Of a stretch of 64,000 nt of DNA, positions 50,941-60,183 are shown piece by piece; within the stretch, counting starts at the first letter, position 1; each line of letters begins with the position of its first letter. The stretch lies in NCBI GenBank assembly GCA_015075445.1, contig JABTUJ010000018.1:96525-160524 (forward strand), given 5' to 3'. The translations under genes were made by a program, and so were the position numbers. The notes beneath the pieces are model-generated. The model did no database searches. It saw only the letters and a program-made list of their open reading frames with translations, and was not told the DNA's origin. The stretch comes from Verrucomicrobiales bacterium (lineage in GTDB: Bacteria > Verrucomicrobiota > Verrucomicrobiia > Limisphaerales > J093).

Positions 50941-52050
50941 ATGCAGCTTCACGAGTTTCTTACCCCGGCGGACCAGGTTGCCCAGCGCACGGGTCCGGGC
51001 AACCGGATCGTCTTGTCCAGCCGCGTGCGCCTGGCCCGAAACGTCAGCGGCTTTGCGTTTCCGGGCTGGGCCAAGAAGGCGGACCGCCAGCGCGCCTGCG
51101 ACCTGCTCTGCGAAGCCGTGGGGCGGCAGCCCGAGATGCAGGGCGCCTTCACCGCGTCGCTCGATTCGCTGTCCGCCATGGACAAGCAGATCCTGGTCGA
51201 ACGCCACCTGATCAGTCGCGAGCACGCCGCCAAGGGGGCCGGCAGCGCGCTGCTCCTGAGCCGGGACGAGAGCCTCTGTGTGATGGTCAATGAGGAGGAT
51301 CACCTGCGGATGCAGGCGCTCCTTCCCGGGTTCCAACTCCCGGAGGTCTGGCGTGCCATCGACCGCCTCGACACCGGCCTCGAACAGAGCCTCGAGTACG
51401 TCTTCAGCCGGGAGCTGGGTTACCTCACCGCCTGCCCCACCAACGTCGGCACCGGCATCCGGGTGAGCGCCATGCTGCACCTGCCGGCCCTGGTGCTCGA
51501 CGAGCAGATCACCCAGATCATCCAGGCCGTCAACAAGCTCGGCCTCGCCGTCCGCGGCCTTTACGGGGAAGGCACCGAGGCCCTCGGCAACGTGTTCCAA
51601 GTCTCCAATCAGATGACCCTCGGCGAATCCGAAGCCGAGATCGTCGAACGCCTCTCCAAGGTCGTCGCCCAGGTCATCGAACACGAGGACAACGCCCGCG
51701 CCCGCCTCCTCGAGAAGGAGTCCAAGGTCGTCTTCAATCACATCGGCCGCGCCTACGGCATCCTCGCCAACGCCCATAGCGTCTCCTCGAAAGAGGCCAT
51801 CAACCTCCTTTCCTTGCTCCGCCTCGGCATCGACCTCGGCACCCTGCCCGGTACCCCGCGCGCGCTGGTCGACGAACTCTCCATCCTCACCCAGCCCGCC
51901 CACCTCCAGGCCAACCACAGCGATAAGCTCACCGCCGAACAGCGGGACATCCGCCGCGCCGACATGCTCCGCCACGCCCTCCGCGACGTGCGCCGCCCGA
52001 TCGTCCCCCCACCCCCCGCGCCGCCGCTGGACAAGCCGCCCGCGCCATAG
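50941..52050 (+). CDS. mcsB: Protein-arginine kinase McsB
   Basis: A 369-residue ATP:guanido phosphotransferase domain protein that phosphorylates Arg on proteins, marking them for ClpC-ClpP degradation. Visible family motifs are VLSSRVRLARNVSGFAFPGWA, LISREHA, CVMVNEEDHLRMQALLPG, LTACPTNVGTGIRVSAMLHLP, and RGLYGEGTEALGNVFQVSNQ. The C-terminal tail is Pro-rich (RPIVPPPPAPPLDKPPAP). Coupled to mcsA by a 6-bp gap and followed by clpC, which matches the conserved operon order without ctsR. Confidence 0.95.
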   Translation: MQLHEFLTPADQVAQRTGPGNRIVLSSRVRLARNVSGFAFPGWAKKADRQRACDLLCEAVGRQPEMQGAFTASLDSLSAMDKQILVERHLISREHAAKGAGSALLLSRDESLCVMVNEEDHLRMQALLPGFQLPEVWRAIDRLDTGLEQSLEYVFSRELGYLTACPTNVGTGIRVSAMLHLPALVLDEQITQIIQAVNKLGLAVRGLYGEGTEALGNVFQVSNQMTLGESEAEIVERLSKVVAQVIEHEDNARARLLEKESKVVFNHIGRAYGILANAHSVSSKEAINLLSLLRLGIDLGTLPGTPRALVDELSILTQPAHLQANHSDKLTAEQRDIRRADMLRHALRDVRRPIVPPPPAPPLDKPPAP

Positions 52051-52076
52051 CACTTTGACTGCGACCGCTTGGTTCT

Positions 52077-54560
52077 ATGAGTGACGAGTCCATGAACAAT
52101 CTCACCCCGCGCGCCCAGCAGGTGCTGGCCCTCGCACGGAAGGAGGCCGACCGCTTCAACCACAACTTCGTCGGCACCGAACACCTGCTCCTCGGCCTGA
52201 TCAAGCTGGGTCAGGGCGTGGCCGTCAACGTCCTGCTCAAGCTCGGCCTGGACCTCGATACCGTCCGGCTCGAGGTCGAAAAGCAGGTGGGCACCGGCCC
52301 CGACCAAAAGGTCCTGGGCAGCATTCCTTTCACCCCCCGCGTCAAGAAGGTCCTTTCCCTGGCAGCCAAGGAGGCCAAGGCTCTCAACCACACCTACGTC
52401 GGCACCGAACACCTCCTCCTCGGCCTGCTCCGCGAAGGCGACGGCGTCGCCGCCCGCGTCCTCAAAACCCTCGACGTCGATATCGAGCAAACCCGCCAGG
52501 AAATCCTCCGCGAGCTCGACCCGAACTTCCAGGGCGGCGAGGACGAAGCCGAGCCGGGCGAGAAACCCACCGGCAAGGGACCCGTCAAGACCCCCGCCCT
52601 AAAAGCCTTCGGCCGTGACCTGACCGAGATCGCGCGCAAAGGCGAGATGGACCCCGTCATCGGCCGCCAGAACGAGATCGAGCGCGTCATCCAGATCCTC
52701 TGCCGGCGCACCAAGAACAACCCCGTCCTGCTCGGCGAAGCCGGGGTGGGTAAGACCGCCATCGTCGAGGGCCTCGCCCAGGAGATCGCCCGCGGCAACG
52801 TGCCCGAGCTGCTCCGCGAGAAACGCGTCGTCACCCTCGACCTGGCTCTCATGGTGGCCGGCACCAAGTACCGCGGTCAGTTCGAAGAGCGCATCAAGGC
52901 CGTCATGGACGAAATCCGGCGTTCGAAGAACGTCATCCTGTTCATCGACGAGCTCCACACCATCGTGGGCGCCGGCTCCGCCGAGGGCACCATGGATGCC
53001 TCGAACATCATCAAGCCCGCCCTCAGCCGCGGCGAGATGCAGTGCATCGGTGCCACCACCCTCACCGAGTACCGCAAGTACATCGAGAAGGACGCCGCCC
53101 TCGAACGCCGCTTCCAGACCGTCAAGGTCGAGCCACCCTCAGTCGAGGAAGCGATCCAGATCCTCCAGGGCCTCAAGGGTAAGTACGAAGATCACCACAA
53201 GATCACCCTCACCGACGGCGCCCTCGATGCCGCCGTCAAACTCTCCGACCGCTACATCACCGGCCGCTTCCTCCCCGACAAGGCCATCGACGTCATGGAC
53301 GAGGCCGGCTCGCGCGCCCGCATCGGCGCCATGACCCGGCCGCCCGACGTCAAACACCTAGAAACCGACCTCGAGGACATCCGCCGCCGCAAGGAGCGCG
53401 CCATCAAGGAGCAGGACTTCGAAGGCGCCGCCGCGATGCGCGACAAGGAAAAGCAGGCGAAGGAAAAGCTCGAGGGCATTCTCGGCGAATGGAAGGCCGT
53501 CCGCGAGGAGAAACGCGTCCAGGTGGACGACCAGGACATCCTGCATGTCGTCGCCAAATGGACCGGCATCCCGCTCCAACGCATGGGCGCCGACGAATCG
53601 CGGAAGCTCCTGGCTATGGAAGCCGAGCTCAGCAAGGTCGTCATCGGCCAGCAGGAGGCCGTCGTGGCCCTCTGCAAGGCCCTGCGCCGCTCGCGCGCCG
53701 ACCTCAAGGACCCCAAACGCCCCATCGGCACCTTCGCCCTCCTGGGCCCCACCGGCGTCGGCAAAACCCTGCTGGCCAAGACCCTCGCCGAACACATGTT
53801 CGGCGATGCCAAGTCGCTCGTGCAGCTCGACATGAGCGAGTACATGGAGAAGTTCAACGTCTCCCGCCTCATCGGCTCACCCCCGGGCTACGTCGGCTAC
53901 GAGGAGGGCGGCCAGCTTACCGAGGCCGTCCGGCGCAAACCCTATTGCGTCGTCCTCTTCGACGAGATCGAAAAGGCGCACCCGGACGTGATGAACATGC
54001 TCCTGCAGATCCTCGAGGACGGCAAACTCACAGACAGCTTCGGCCGCCAGGTGGATTTCCGGAACACCATCATCCTCCTGACCTCCAACGTGGGTTCCGA
54101 AAGCCTCCGCAAGGCCGGCACCATCGGCTTCACCCCGCCCACCGAGAAACACAACTACGAGCAGATGAAGGAGCGGATCCTCGAGGACGCCAAAAAGGTC
54201 TTCCGCCCCGAATTCCTCAACCGCCTCGACGACGTCATCGTGTTCCACTCGCTGACCAAGGAGCACCTGATCCAGATCCTCGAGCTCGAGGTGCGCAAGG
54301 TGATGGAGCGTCTCAAGCACAAACAGGTGACCATCGAACTCGACTCCGCCGCCCGGGATTTCCTCACCGAGAAGGGCTACGACCCCGTCTACGGCGCCCG
54401 CCCCATGCGCCGGGCCGTCGAGCGCTTCCTCGAAGACCCCCTCGCCGAGGAGATCATCCGCGGCAACCTCCATCCGAACGACCCCATCAGGGTCGGAGTC
54501 GAGGGCGGACAACTGGTCTTCCGCCAGGACAAACCCTCGGAAGCCGCGGTGTCCACCTGA
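52077..54560 (+). CDS. clpC: ATP-dependent Clp protease ATP-binding subunit ClpC
   Basis: An 827-residue hexameric AAA+ unfoldase. The N-terminal ClpC repeat domain begins MNNLTPRAQQVLALARKEAD with GTEHLLLGLI and GTEHLLLGLLREGDG. The first ATPase module has Walker A GEAGVGKTAIVEGLAQ and ILFIDELHTIVGAG; a UVR motif (KEQDFEGAAAMRDKEKQAKE) lies in the middle M-domain; and the second module has GPTGVGKTLLAKTLAE with CVVLFDEIEKAHPDV. Lengths and order match Firmicute ClpC. It pairs with McsB to process phospho-arginine substrates; the protease ClpP is not in the window. Start 26 bp after mcsB. Confidence 0.96.
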   Translation: MSDESMNNLTPRAQQVLALARKEADRFNHNFVGTEHLLLGLIKLGQGVAVNVLLKLGLDLDTVRLEVEKQVGTGPDQKVLGSIPFTPRVKKVLSLAAKEAKALNHTYVGTEHLLLGLLREGDGVAARVLKTLDVDIEQTRQEILRELDPNFQGGEDEAEPGEKPTGKGPVKTPALKAFGRDLTEIARKGEMDPVIGRQNEIERVIQILCRRTKNNPVLLGEAGVGKTAIVEGLAQEIARGNVPELLREKRVVTLDLALMVAGTKYRGQFEERIKAVMDEIRRSKNVILFIDELHTIVGAGSAEGTMDASNIIKPALSRGEMQCIGATTLTEYRKYIEKDAALERRFQTVKVEPPSVEEAIQILQGLKGKYEDHHKITLTDGALDAAVKLSDRYITGRFLPDKAIDVMDEAGSRARIGAMTRPPDVKHLETDLEDIRRRKERAIKEQDFEGAAAMRDKEKQAKEKLEGILGEWKAVREEKRVQVDDQDILHVVAKWTGIPLQRMGADESRKLLAMEAELSKVVIGQQEAVVALCKALRRSRADLKDPKRPIGTFALLGPTGVGKTLLAKTLAEHMFGDAKSLVQLDMSEYMEKFNVSRLIGSPPGYVGYEEGGQLTEAVRRKPYCVVLFDEIEKAHPDVMNMLLQILEDGKLTDSFGRQVDFRNTIILLTSNVGSESLRKAGTIGFTPPTEKHNYEQMKERILEDAKKVFRPEFLNRLDDVIVFHSLTKEHLIQILELEVRKVMERLKHKQVTIELDSAARDFLTEKGYDPVYGARPMRRAVERFLEDPLAEEIIRGNLHPNDPIRVGVEGGQLVFRQDKPSEAAVST

Positions 54561-54572
54561 GCGGGCGCCCGC

Positions 54573-56126
54573 TCAGAGCAGACGTTGCTGCTGCGCCTCC
54601 CGGTCGAGGAGCTCGGCCAGGCTTTGCACCCGCTGGCGCCGTCGATCCATGATGTGCTTGTCCAGCGTCGGATTGTACGGCACCGGATAGTGCCCGTCAT
54701 AGCAGGCCATGCAGAACGACTCCGCCGGCCAGCCCGTGGCCTTCACCATGCCCTCCTGGGATAGATAGGCCAGCGAATCCGCCTGGAGGTAACGACGGAT
54801 CTCGTCCGTCGTGTGCGTGACCGCCATCAGTTTGCTGCGGTCCGGAAAGTCGATGCCATACACACACGGATTCCGGTGCGGGGGGCAACTGACCCGGACA
54901 TGGACCTCCCGCGCGCCGGCCTGCTTGAGGTTGTTCACCCGCTGCCGCGCCGTCGTCCCGCGCACGATCGAGTCGTCCACGATCACCACCCGCCGGTCCT
55001 TCACCAGCTCCTGAATCAAGTTCAGCTTCACCCGCACGTCGAAGTCGCGGATCACCTGCGAAGGTTGGAGGAAGCTGCGGCCCACATAGTGGTTCCGCAC
55101 AAACCCCATCTCGAACGGCAGCCCGGACTCCAGCGCGTACCCCAGGCCGGCACACGTCCCGCTGTCGGGCACCGGGATCACCACGTCCGCCTCACACGGC
55201 GCCTCCCGCGCCAGTTGCCGGCCCATCTCCACCCGCACCCGATACACGTTCCGATCCCGGATCGTGCTGTCGGGCCGCGCAAAATAGACATACTCGAAGA
55301 TGCAGAAGGCGCGCCGGTGGGGTTCTGGAAACACCTGGAAGCTCTTCAGGCCCTGCTCGTTCACGATCACCACCTCCCCCGGCTCCAGGTCCCGGACATG
55401 CGTCGCCCGGATCAGGTCGAAGGCACAGGTCTCGCTCGCCAGCACCCAGGCATCGTCCAGCTTCCCCAGGGCAAGCGGCCGGAAACCGAAGGGATCCCGC
55501 ACACCGATCAGCTCGTGTTCGGTCAGGATCACCAGCGAGTACGCGCCCTCCAGGCGCCGGAGGGTCTGCTGCAGGAGATTCTCCCGGCCCTCCTGCGCCG
55601 GCCGCGCCATCAGATGCAGGATGACCTCGCTGTCGGCCGTGGTCTGGAAGATCGATCCCTGGGCTTCAAGCTCCTCCCGCAGCGCGAGCGCGTTCGTCAG
55701 GTTGCCGTTGTGCGCAATCGCCAACTGGCCGCACGCGCAGTCCACCGTCAGCGGTTGGGCGTTGCGCAGGTGCGACTCGCCCGTCGTCGAGTACCGGGTG
55801 TGTCCAATCGCCACATGGCCGGTGAGCTCGTGCAGGATCGACCCCGTGAACACCTGCGGCACGAGTCCCATCCCGCGGTGGGCCCGGAACTGGCGGCCAT
55901 CGGACGCGACAATGCCGGCGCTCTCCTGACCCCGATGTTGCAGGGCGTACAGCCCGCAATAGGTCAGCTCGGCGGCATTGGGATGACCGTGAATGCCGAA
56001 CACGCCGCAGTAGTGGCGCGGGCGGCCGGAGGGTTCCCCCGAAGGGGCGGGAGGGGAAGCGGCGCTTGGCTCAGCAGATCGCACGTGCGAATTCCACTGC
56101 CCGGCGTCCGGCTCCGCAAGCTCCAT
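54573..56126 (-). CDS. purF: Amidophosphoribosyltransferase
   Basis: A 517-residue first enzyme of de novo purine synthesis (PRPP plus glutamine to phosphoribosylamine). The N-terminal glutaminase nucleophile is C40 in RPRHYCGVFGIHGH, preceded by a 39-residue propeptide-like leader longer than Bacillus PurF. The glutaminase domain has YALQHRGQESAGI and AHNGNLTNA, and the PRPP motif is VVIVDDSIVRGTT. Cys positions equivalent to the Fe-S ligands of B. subtilis are present (CIFEYVYFARPD, HRNPCVYGIDFP, SFCMACYDGHY), so an oxygen-sensitive 4Fe-4S form is inferred. The gene converges with clpC and is preceded upstream by the 62-bp tandem array. Confidence 0.96.
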   Translation of the reverse strand: MELAEPDAGQWNSHVRSAEPSAASPPAPSGEPSGRPRHYCGVFGIHGHPNAAELTYCGLYALQHRGQESAGIVASDGRQFRAHRGMGLVPQVFTGSILHELTGHVAIGHTRYSTTGESHLRNAQPLTVDCACGQLAIAHNGNLTNALALREELEAQGSIFQTTADSEVILHLMARPAQEGRENLLQQTLRRLEGAYSLVILTEHELIGVRDPFGFRPLALGKLDDAWVLASETCAFDLIRATHVRDLEPGEVVIVNEQGLKSFQVFPEPHRRAFCIFEYVYFARPDSTIRDRNVYRVRVEMGRQLAREAPCEADVVIPVPDSGTCAGLGYALESGLPFEMGFVRNHYVGRSFLQPSQVIRDFDVRVKLNLIQELVKDRRVVIVDDSIVRGTTARQRVNNLKQAGAREVHVRVSCPPHRNPCVYGIDFPDRSKLMAVTHTTDEIRRYLQADSLAYLSQEGMVKATGWPAESFCMACYDGHYPVPYNPTLDKHIMDRRRQRVQSLAELLDREAQQQRLL

Positions 56127-56148
56127 CTCGAGCCAGGTGGAACGTTCA

Positions 56149-56370
56149 CCCCGTAGGAGTCGAGGTCACGAGACTCAAGCCGAACGGAGCGTGCGACGGT
56201 GCCACGGTCACCCCGTAGGAGTCGAGGTCACGAGACTCCAACCGAACGGAGGGTGCGACGGTGCGGCACTCACCCCGTAGGAGTCGAGGTCACGAGACTC
56301 AAGCCGAACGGAGGGTGCGACGGTGCCACGGTCAGCCCGTAGGAGTCGAGGTGACGAGACTCAAACGATC
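56149..56370. repeat. 62-bp tandem repeat upstream of purF
   Basis: Units beginning GTAGGAGTCGAGGTCACGAG recur with a 62-bp period; the leading CCCC or GCCC starts at 56149, 56211, 56273 and 56335, so 3.5 copies are present. Each unit contains the palindrome-prone GAGTCGAGGTCACGAGACTC. The same subtype forms one arm of the hybrid palindrome at 34571. It lies between the purF start and the PEP-CTERM gene at 56509. Confidence 0.93.
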
Positions 56371-56508
56371 TCCATGGTGGGACGGTGGGAGAGGAGCGCG
56401 GTCACCCAAGCCAAGATTCTACTTGCATTAAGAGGGCATCTTAATACCGTTACGACGCCGAATCCAAACGTCCCGGGTTCGGCAAGGTACCAAACAACTG
56501 GAGTCATT

Positions 56509-57012
56509 ATGCACAGCATCATCCCTGCCGTGGCGGGCGTCGCCTGCCTCTGCGCCGCGCTGTTCCCCCTGCGCGTCTCGGCGCAGATCCTCAGCACCGA
56601 AACCATCGGCCCGATCCTGGTCGTCCCCGGCCAGACCGTGGACCTGTGGTTCCCCAATGTGTTCGATCCCGATCATCCCAAGCGGTTGATCTGGGAAGGC
56701 TTCACCCAAACCACCGGCGACCCCGCCGCGGGCGGGGTCACGATGAAGTTCGACTGGCTGGATCCCCGCACCGGCGGGACTGTCTACAGTCCGGACTTCG
56801 CCCTGCCGATCAATGCGGGTACTGCGATTGAGTTCCTCATTCCCTTCTGCCCTCCCCAGGTGAGCATCCATTTCGAGACGGATAACCCGGCGGGCTTCCA
56901 GGTGCAGGGGGTTTTCATCCACGAGTGCATTCCCGAACCCCATGAGGTGGGCGTCGTGATGGCCCTGGGCTTGCTCGGCTTCGGCTGGCTGCGGCGCCGC
57001 CCCCAAGGCTGA
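56509..57012 (+). CDS. PEP-CTERM sorting-domain protein 2
   Basis: A 167-residue exported protein from the ATG at 56509, with a Shine-Dalgarno-like GGAG 7 bp upstream. The signal peptide is IIPAVAGVACLCAALFPLRVSA. The body is beta-rich without an identified domain (VVPGQTVDLWFPNVFDPDHP). The C-terminus ends CIPEPHEVGVVMALGLLGFGWLRRRPQG: PEP, hydrophobic helix and Arg-rich tail, the exosortase sorting signal. Upstream DNA (56411-56460) is distinctly AT-rich compared with the surroundings, but I could not place a convincing -35/-10 pair. Confidence 0.82.
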   Translation: MHSIIPAVAGVACLCAALFPLRVSAQILSTETIGPILVVPGQTVDLWFPNVFDPDHPKRLIWEGFTQTTGDPAAGGVTMKFDWLDPRTGGTVYSPDFALPINAGTAIEFLIPFCPPQVSIHFETDNPAGFQVQGVFIHECIPEPHEVGVVMALGLLGFGWLRRRPQG

Positions 57013-57172
57013 TCGCCGCGAACCCTCGCTGGCGTCAGGCGGCGGAGGACGCCGGAAAGCGGTCTGGACTGGTGGCCCCGGCGCGACCGGGGACGATCCC
57101 ATTCCCGGCCGCGCTGTCGCGTCCTCCGCTTTTCGCGTTGAAGTCAGGCCGGCGCCTTCTAACTTGCTAGCC

Positions 57173-57478
57173 GTGACGGCTGACACGTTCCAAGCGGAGA
57201 TGGCCCAGGCCCTGAAGTCGTACGACCGGCATATCGTGTGTCTCGAGAAGACCCCCGCCGAGGCCAAGACCGCGTTGCGATCCCTGATGGAGAAGGCGAT
57301 CGTCGCCTACGAAACCCGCGCCCCGGGCCTGCGCCACGGCATCGCCCTGGACCGGTACATCACGATCATCCTGAGCCAGTCCGACGGCGAGCAACCCCTC
57401 TGCGCCATCTATTTCAATCTGCACACGCCCTACCACAAACGCCTGACCGAGTCCGCCAGCCGCCCGGCGAAGCCGTGA
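57173..57478 (+). CDS. Small conserved-looking hypothetical protein
   Basis: A 101-residue protein from GTG at 57173 (TTG 57164 also possible), followed 10 bp later by the inositol-monophosphatase-family gene, so probably an operon partner. The sequence (MAQALKSYDRHIVCLEKTPA, then EAKTALRSLMEKAIVAYETRAP and ALDRYITIILSQSD) is mixed alpha/beta with no signal or TM segment. I do not recognise a family. Confidence 0.5.
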   Translation: MTADTFQAEMAQALKSYDRHIVCLEKTPAEAKTALRSLMEKAIVAYETRAPGLRHGIALDRYITIILSQSDGEQPLCAIYFNLHTPYHKRLTESASRPAKP

Positions 57479-57488
57479 CCCATCCACC

Positions 57489-58295
57489 ATGAACGCTTTC
57501 CTCGCCGACTGTGCCCGCGCCGGGGGTGACGTGCTGCGGCAGCACTTCGGTCGAGCCCTGGAGGTGCGCACGAAGGAGAGCCTCGCCAGCGTCGTCACCG
57601 AAGCCGATCTCGAGGCCGAACGGTGCCTCTTCGACCGCATCCGCGCACGCTTCCCCGACGACGGACTGCTCGGGGAGGAATCCGGCCATCAGCCGGGTCG
57701 GTCCGACCGCGTTTGGGTGGTGGATCCGCTGGATGGGACCTCGAACTTCGTCGCCGGCCTGCCCTGGTTCGGCGTGATGGTGGCCTTGCTCGAACGCGAA
57801 CGGCCCATCATGGCCGCCCTTTACCTGCCGGTGACGGACACCCTCTACACCGCCGAGGCCGGCGGCGGCGCCTTCCGCGACGGCCAACCCATCCACGTCA
57901 CCGAGACCACCGACCTTGCCACGCTGCTCGTTGCCTATAGCCTTGACGCGTCCGCCGACGCGGCCCGGACGCGACGCGACGTCGAGGGTCTGGTGCGGGT
58001 GGTGAACCGGGCGCGCAACATCCGGGCCACCAATTGCCTCCTGGACTTCTGTTACACTGCCGAGGGCAAGCTGGGCGGTGCCATCAACCAAGCCTGCAAG
58101 ATCTGGGATGTGGCGGCCCCGTGGTTGCTGGTCCGCGAGGCCGGCGGGTTGGTGACGGATACGGCCGGGCAGGATCTCCATTTCCGGCTCGACGCGGCGG
58201 CCACGCAGCGGTTGTACACCATGCTGGCCGCGGCGCCTCCCCTCCACGCGCAACTCCGTGAATTGCTCGGAAGCGGAAACACCGCCACACACTGA
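57489..58295 (+). CDS. Inositol monophosphatase family protein
   Basis: A 268-residue Mg-dependent phosphatase of the inositol monophosphatase superfamily (related to SuhB, CysQ and histidinol-phosphate phosphatase HisN). Motifs are LLGEESGHQ (metal Glu), VWVVDPLDGTSNFVAGLPWFG (metal Asp pair in DPLDGT) and KIWDVAAPWLLVREAGG (third metal Asp). These define the family but do not separate inositol-1-phosphate from other substrates. Last gene before the accessory island; the first IS remnant starts 63 bp after its stop. Confidence 0.92.
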   Translation: MNAFLADCARAGGDVLRQHFGRALEVRTKESLASVVTEADLEAERCLFDRIRARFPDDGLLGEESGHQPGRSDRVWVVDPLDGTSNFVAGLPWFGVMVALLERERPIMAALYLPVTDTLYTAEAGGGAFRDGQPIHVTETTDLATLLVAYSLDASADAARTRRDVEGLVRVVNRARNIRATNCLLDFCYTAEGKLGGAINQACKIWDVAAPWLLVREAGGLVTDTAGQDLHFRLDAAATQRLYTMLAAAPPLHAQLRELLGSGNTATH

Positions 58296-58449
58296 GCGGG
58301 GCCGCCGGGGCGTCCGCCGGGCTGAAGTCCCTGTCGTTCCCCTCGGGCAGCCCGCTTCCACGGCTGATTCATCTGGAGTTAGCGGGCAAGGTGGTGCCGG
58401 GGACGGGATGAGAAACCACTGAGCAACCGGCGCCTTTTCTCCACCCTCG

Positions 58450-59070
58450 CCGGATGGTCATCGACGATCCTCAGGGCGAGCGGGTGTCTTGCGCCGCCTG
58501 CGGGTGCAGAGAACTGCGCGAGGAAGAGCGCGCCGAGTTGATTGGCGACCCAAACCCAACACTACTGGCCAGCAGCGTGTTGGTCGGTCCGACGCTGCAG
58601 TATGGCCAAAATCGAGGGGCAGGGTCGCGTTGATCGCCTTTAGCACCGGCGCTCCATGTCAAAGGGCGCGAACGTTGGCTTCGCTGAGTCCGCAGCAACA
58701 GGCCCGACGCAGGTTTGTGGTCAACAGCCGCTTGTTGGTGCTGCCGGACCGGTGCGTTATCCAACCTGGCTTCGCGCGTGCTGGCCTGTGTCTGCAGCGC
58801 TTGGCGGCTGATCACTGGCAGGCGCGGTGGCGCCATCCGGTGTTGGTGGTCGAAGTTTCGTGGACGAGTCTGAGTGCCGGGGCACGTTACCGCGCGTGCG
58901 GCTTTGAGCCCGGGCGCGACGGCGGCTTTGCCGGGTGAGCCAGGACTTCTATGAGGCCCATGGCCGTCCGACAGTTGACCTGCGGGTCCTGGTGCCAGGC
59001 CGGCAGTGGCTGCGGCAGGGGCGCTTGCCGGCCGCCTTGGCGCCGTACGAGCCAGTGCAGCGGACCCTGT
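58450..59070 (+). pseudogene. DruA-like (DUF4338) pseudogene
   Basis: Frameshifted remnant of a gene related to the one at 49353. Recognisable pieces in changing frames are FSTGAPCQRARTLASLSPQQ, RRFVVNSRLLVLPDR (about 58717-58750; compare NNTRFLILRG in the intact copy), SNLASRVLA one frame over, and RLAADHWQARWRHPVLVVE (compare RRLSADWQARYGHPIHLVE), then ARYRACGFEPG. The end (RQGRLPAALAPYEPVQRTL) matches the C-terminus I expect of DruA-like proteins beside ISAs1 transposases. At least three frameshifts and a stop. Confidence 0.78.
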
Positions 59071-60183
59071 CCGTTCCGGGCGTAAGCGCTGGAAATCTGC
59101 TGGAGCAACGGGCGCATTGCCCGACGCACGCCGCGGGCATGGGTTGCGTCACCGGCAACGGTATGTCGTGGCCTGCGCGGCGGTGTCGACATGATGGGCG
59201 CCTGCGGCTACCGCGCCGAACACGAGCCACAAGTTCACCCGCGCCAACTGCGCGCTGGGGGCCAAACCGGACGGGCGCGGTCGCTACGCCCCCGAGCGAC
59301 TCGACCTTCCAGCGGGTGCTCAACCGCCTGGACGCGAGCCGCGTCGCGACGATCGTTGGGGGAGTGGCTGGCCGAGAGGAAGTCCGGCGCCTGGCCCAGT
59401 TGGCCCTCGACGGCAGGTCCTGCGCGGCAGTGGGCGGCATGATGGCAAACCGCCCAACTGCTCTCGGCCGTCACGCACCACCTGCGGCTGACGCTGAACC
59501 AGATCGCGATTGAGCAGAAGGCAACAGGATCCGCCCTCAAACCGCTGCTGCGGCGCGTCGCGGTGCCGCCGGGCACGTTGGTCACAGCCGACGCGCTGCA
59601 CTGCCAGCAGGAAAGCGCCCGGTTCATCACCCAGGAATGGGGCGGGGATTACCTCTTGGCCTCAAAGGCAATCAGAGCGCATCGAAGAGAAAGTCGTCAC
59701 CTGCTCACGCAGCGGTTTTCCCCCCTCAGGGCCAGTGGGAAAAGGGCCACGGACGGATTGATCACCGGCGCCTGGCCCGGGTCGCGGTCACACCGGAGGA
59801 CATCGGCCTCTGCGGCTGCTGGCAGGTGATCGCGGTCGAGCGCACCTCGCAGGACACGACCCAACCGGACGCGGCTCCCTCCGCGGACATCGGCCTCTAC
59901 GCGAGCAGTCTGACCTCGATCAACACGCGGACGCGTCCGTGCCAAATCATCCGCGACCACTGGTCGGCGATCGAGAACAGCACGCATCACCGGCGCGATG
60001 TCACGCTCAGGGAGGATGCCTGCCGCACAGCGCATCGGCAGGGAGCGGCCTCGCGAGCCTGCGCAATCTCGCGATCGGGATCTACGAACTGGAGCGGAGC
60101 GAGGGACGCCAAAGGTCGATACGCTCAAGTCCTGGTGCCAACGGCAGACCTTCTCGACCGTGTGGCCGATCCTGCAGCGCTAA
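59071..60183 (+). pseudogene. ISAs1-family transposase pseudogene
   Basis: Remnant of an H-repeat-type DDE transposase spread over three frames. Identifiable segments are GRGRYAPPSDSTFQRVLNRLDAS, QLALDGRSCAA (from the usual LALDGK-V-LRG), LTLNQIAIEQKATGSALKPLL, GTLVTADALHCQQESARFITQE (second Asp), QWEKGHGRIDHRRLARVAVT, and DHWSAIENSTHHRRDVTLREDACR (Glu in the family IENxxHxxRDVxxxED), then LASLRNLAIGIY. At least five frameshifts or stops prevent a functional product. Confidence 0.85.

Noticed and set aside
56411..56460. Promoter for the second PEP-CTERM gene
   Set aside because: AT-rich, but TTGCAT and TAATAC are only 13 bp apart, too close for a sigma70 promoter; nothing better was seen.
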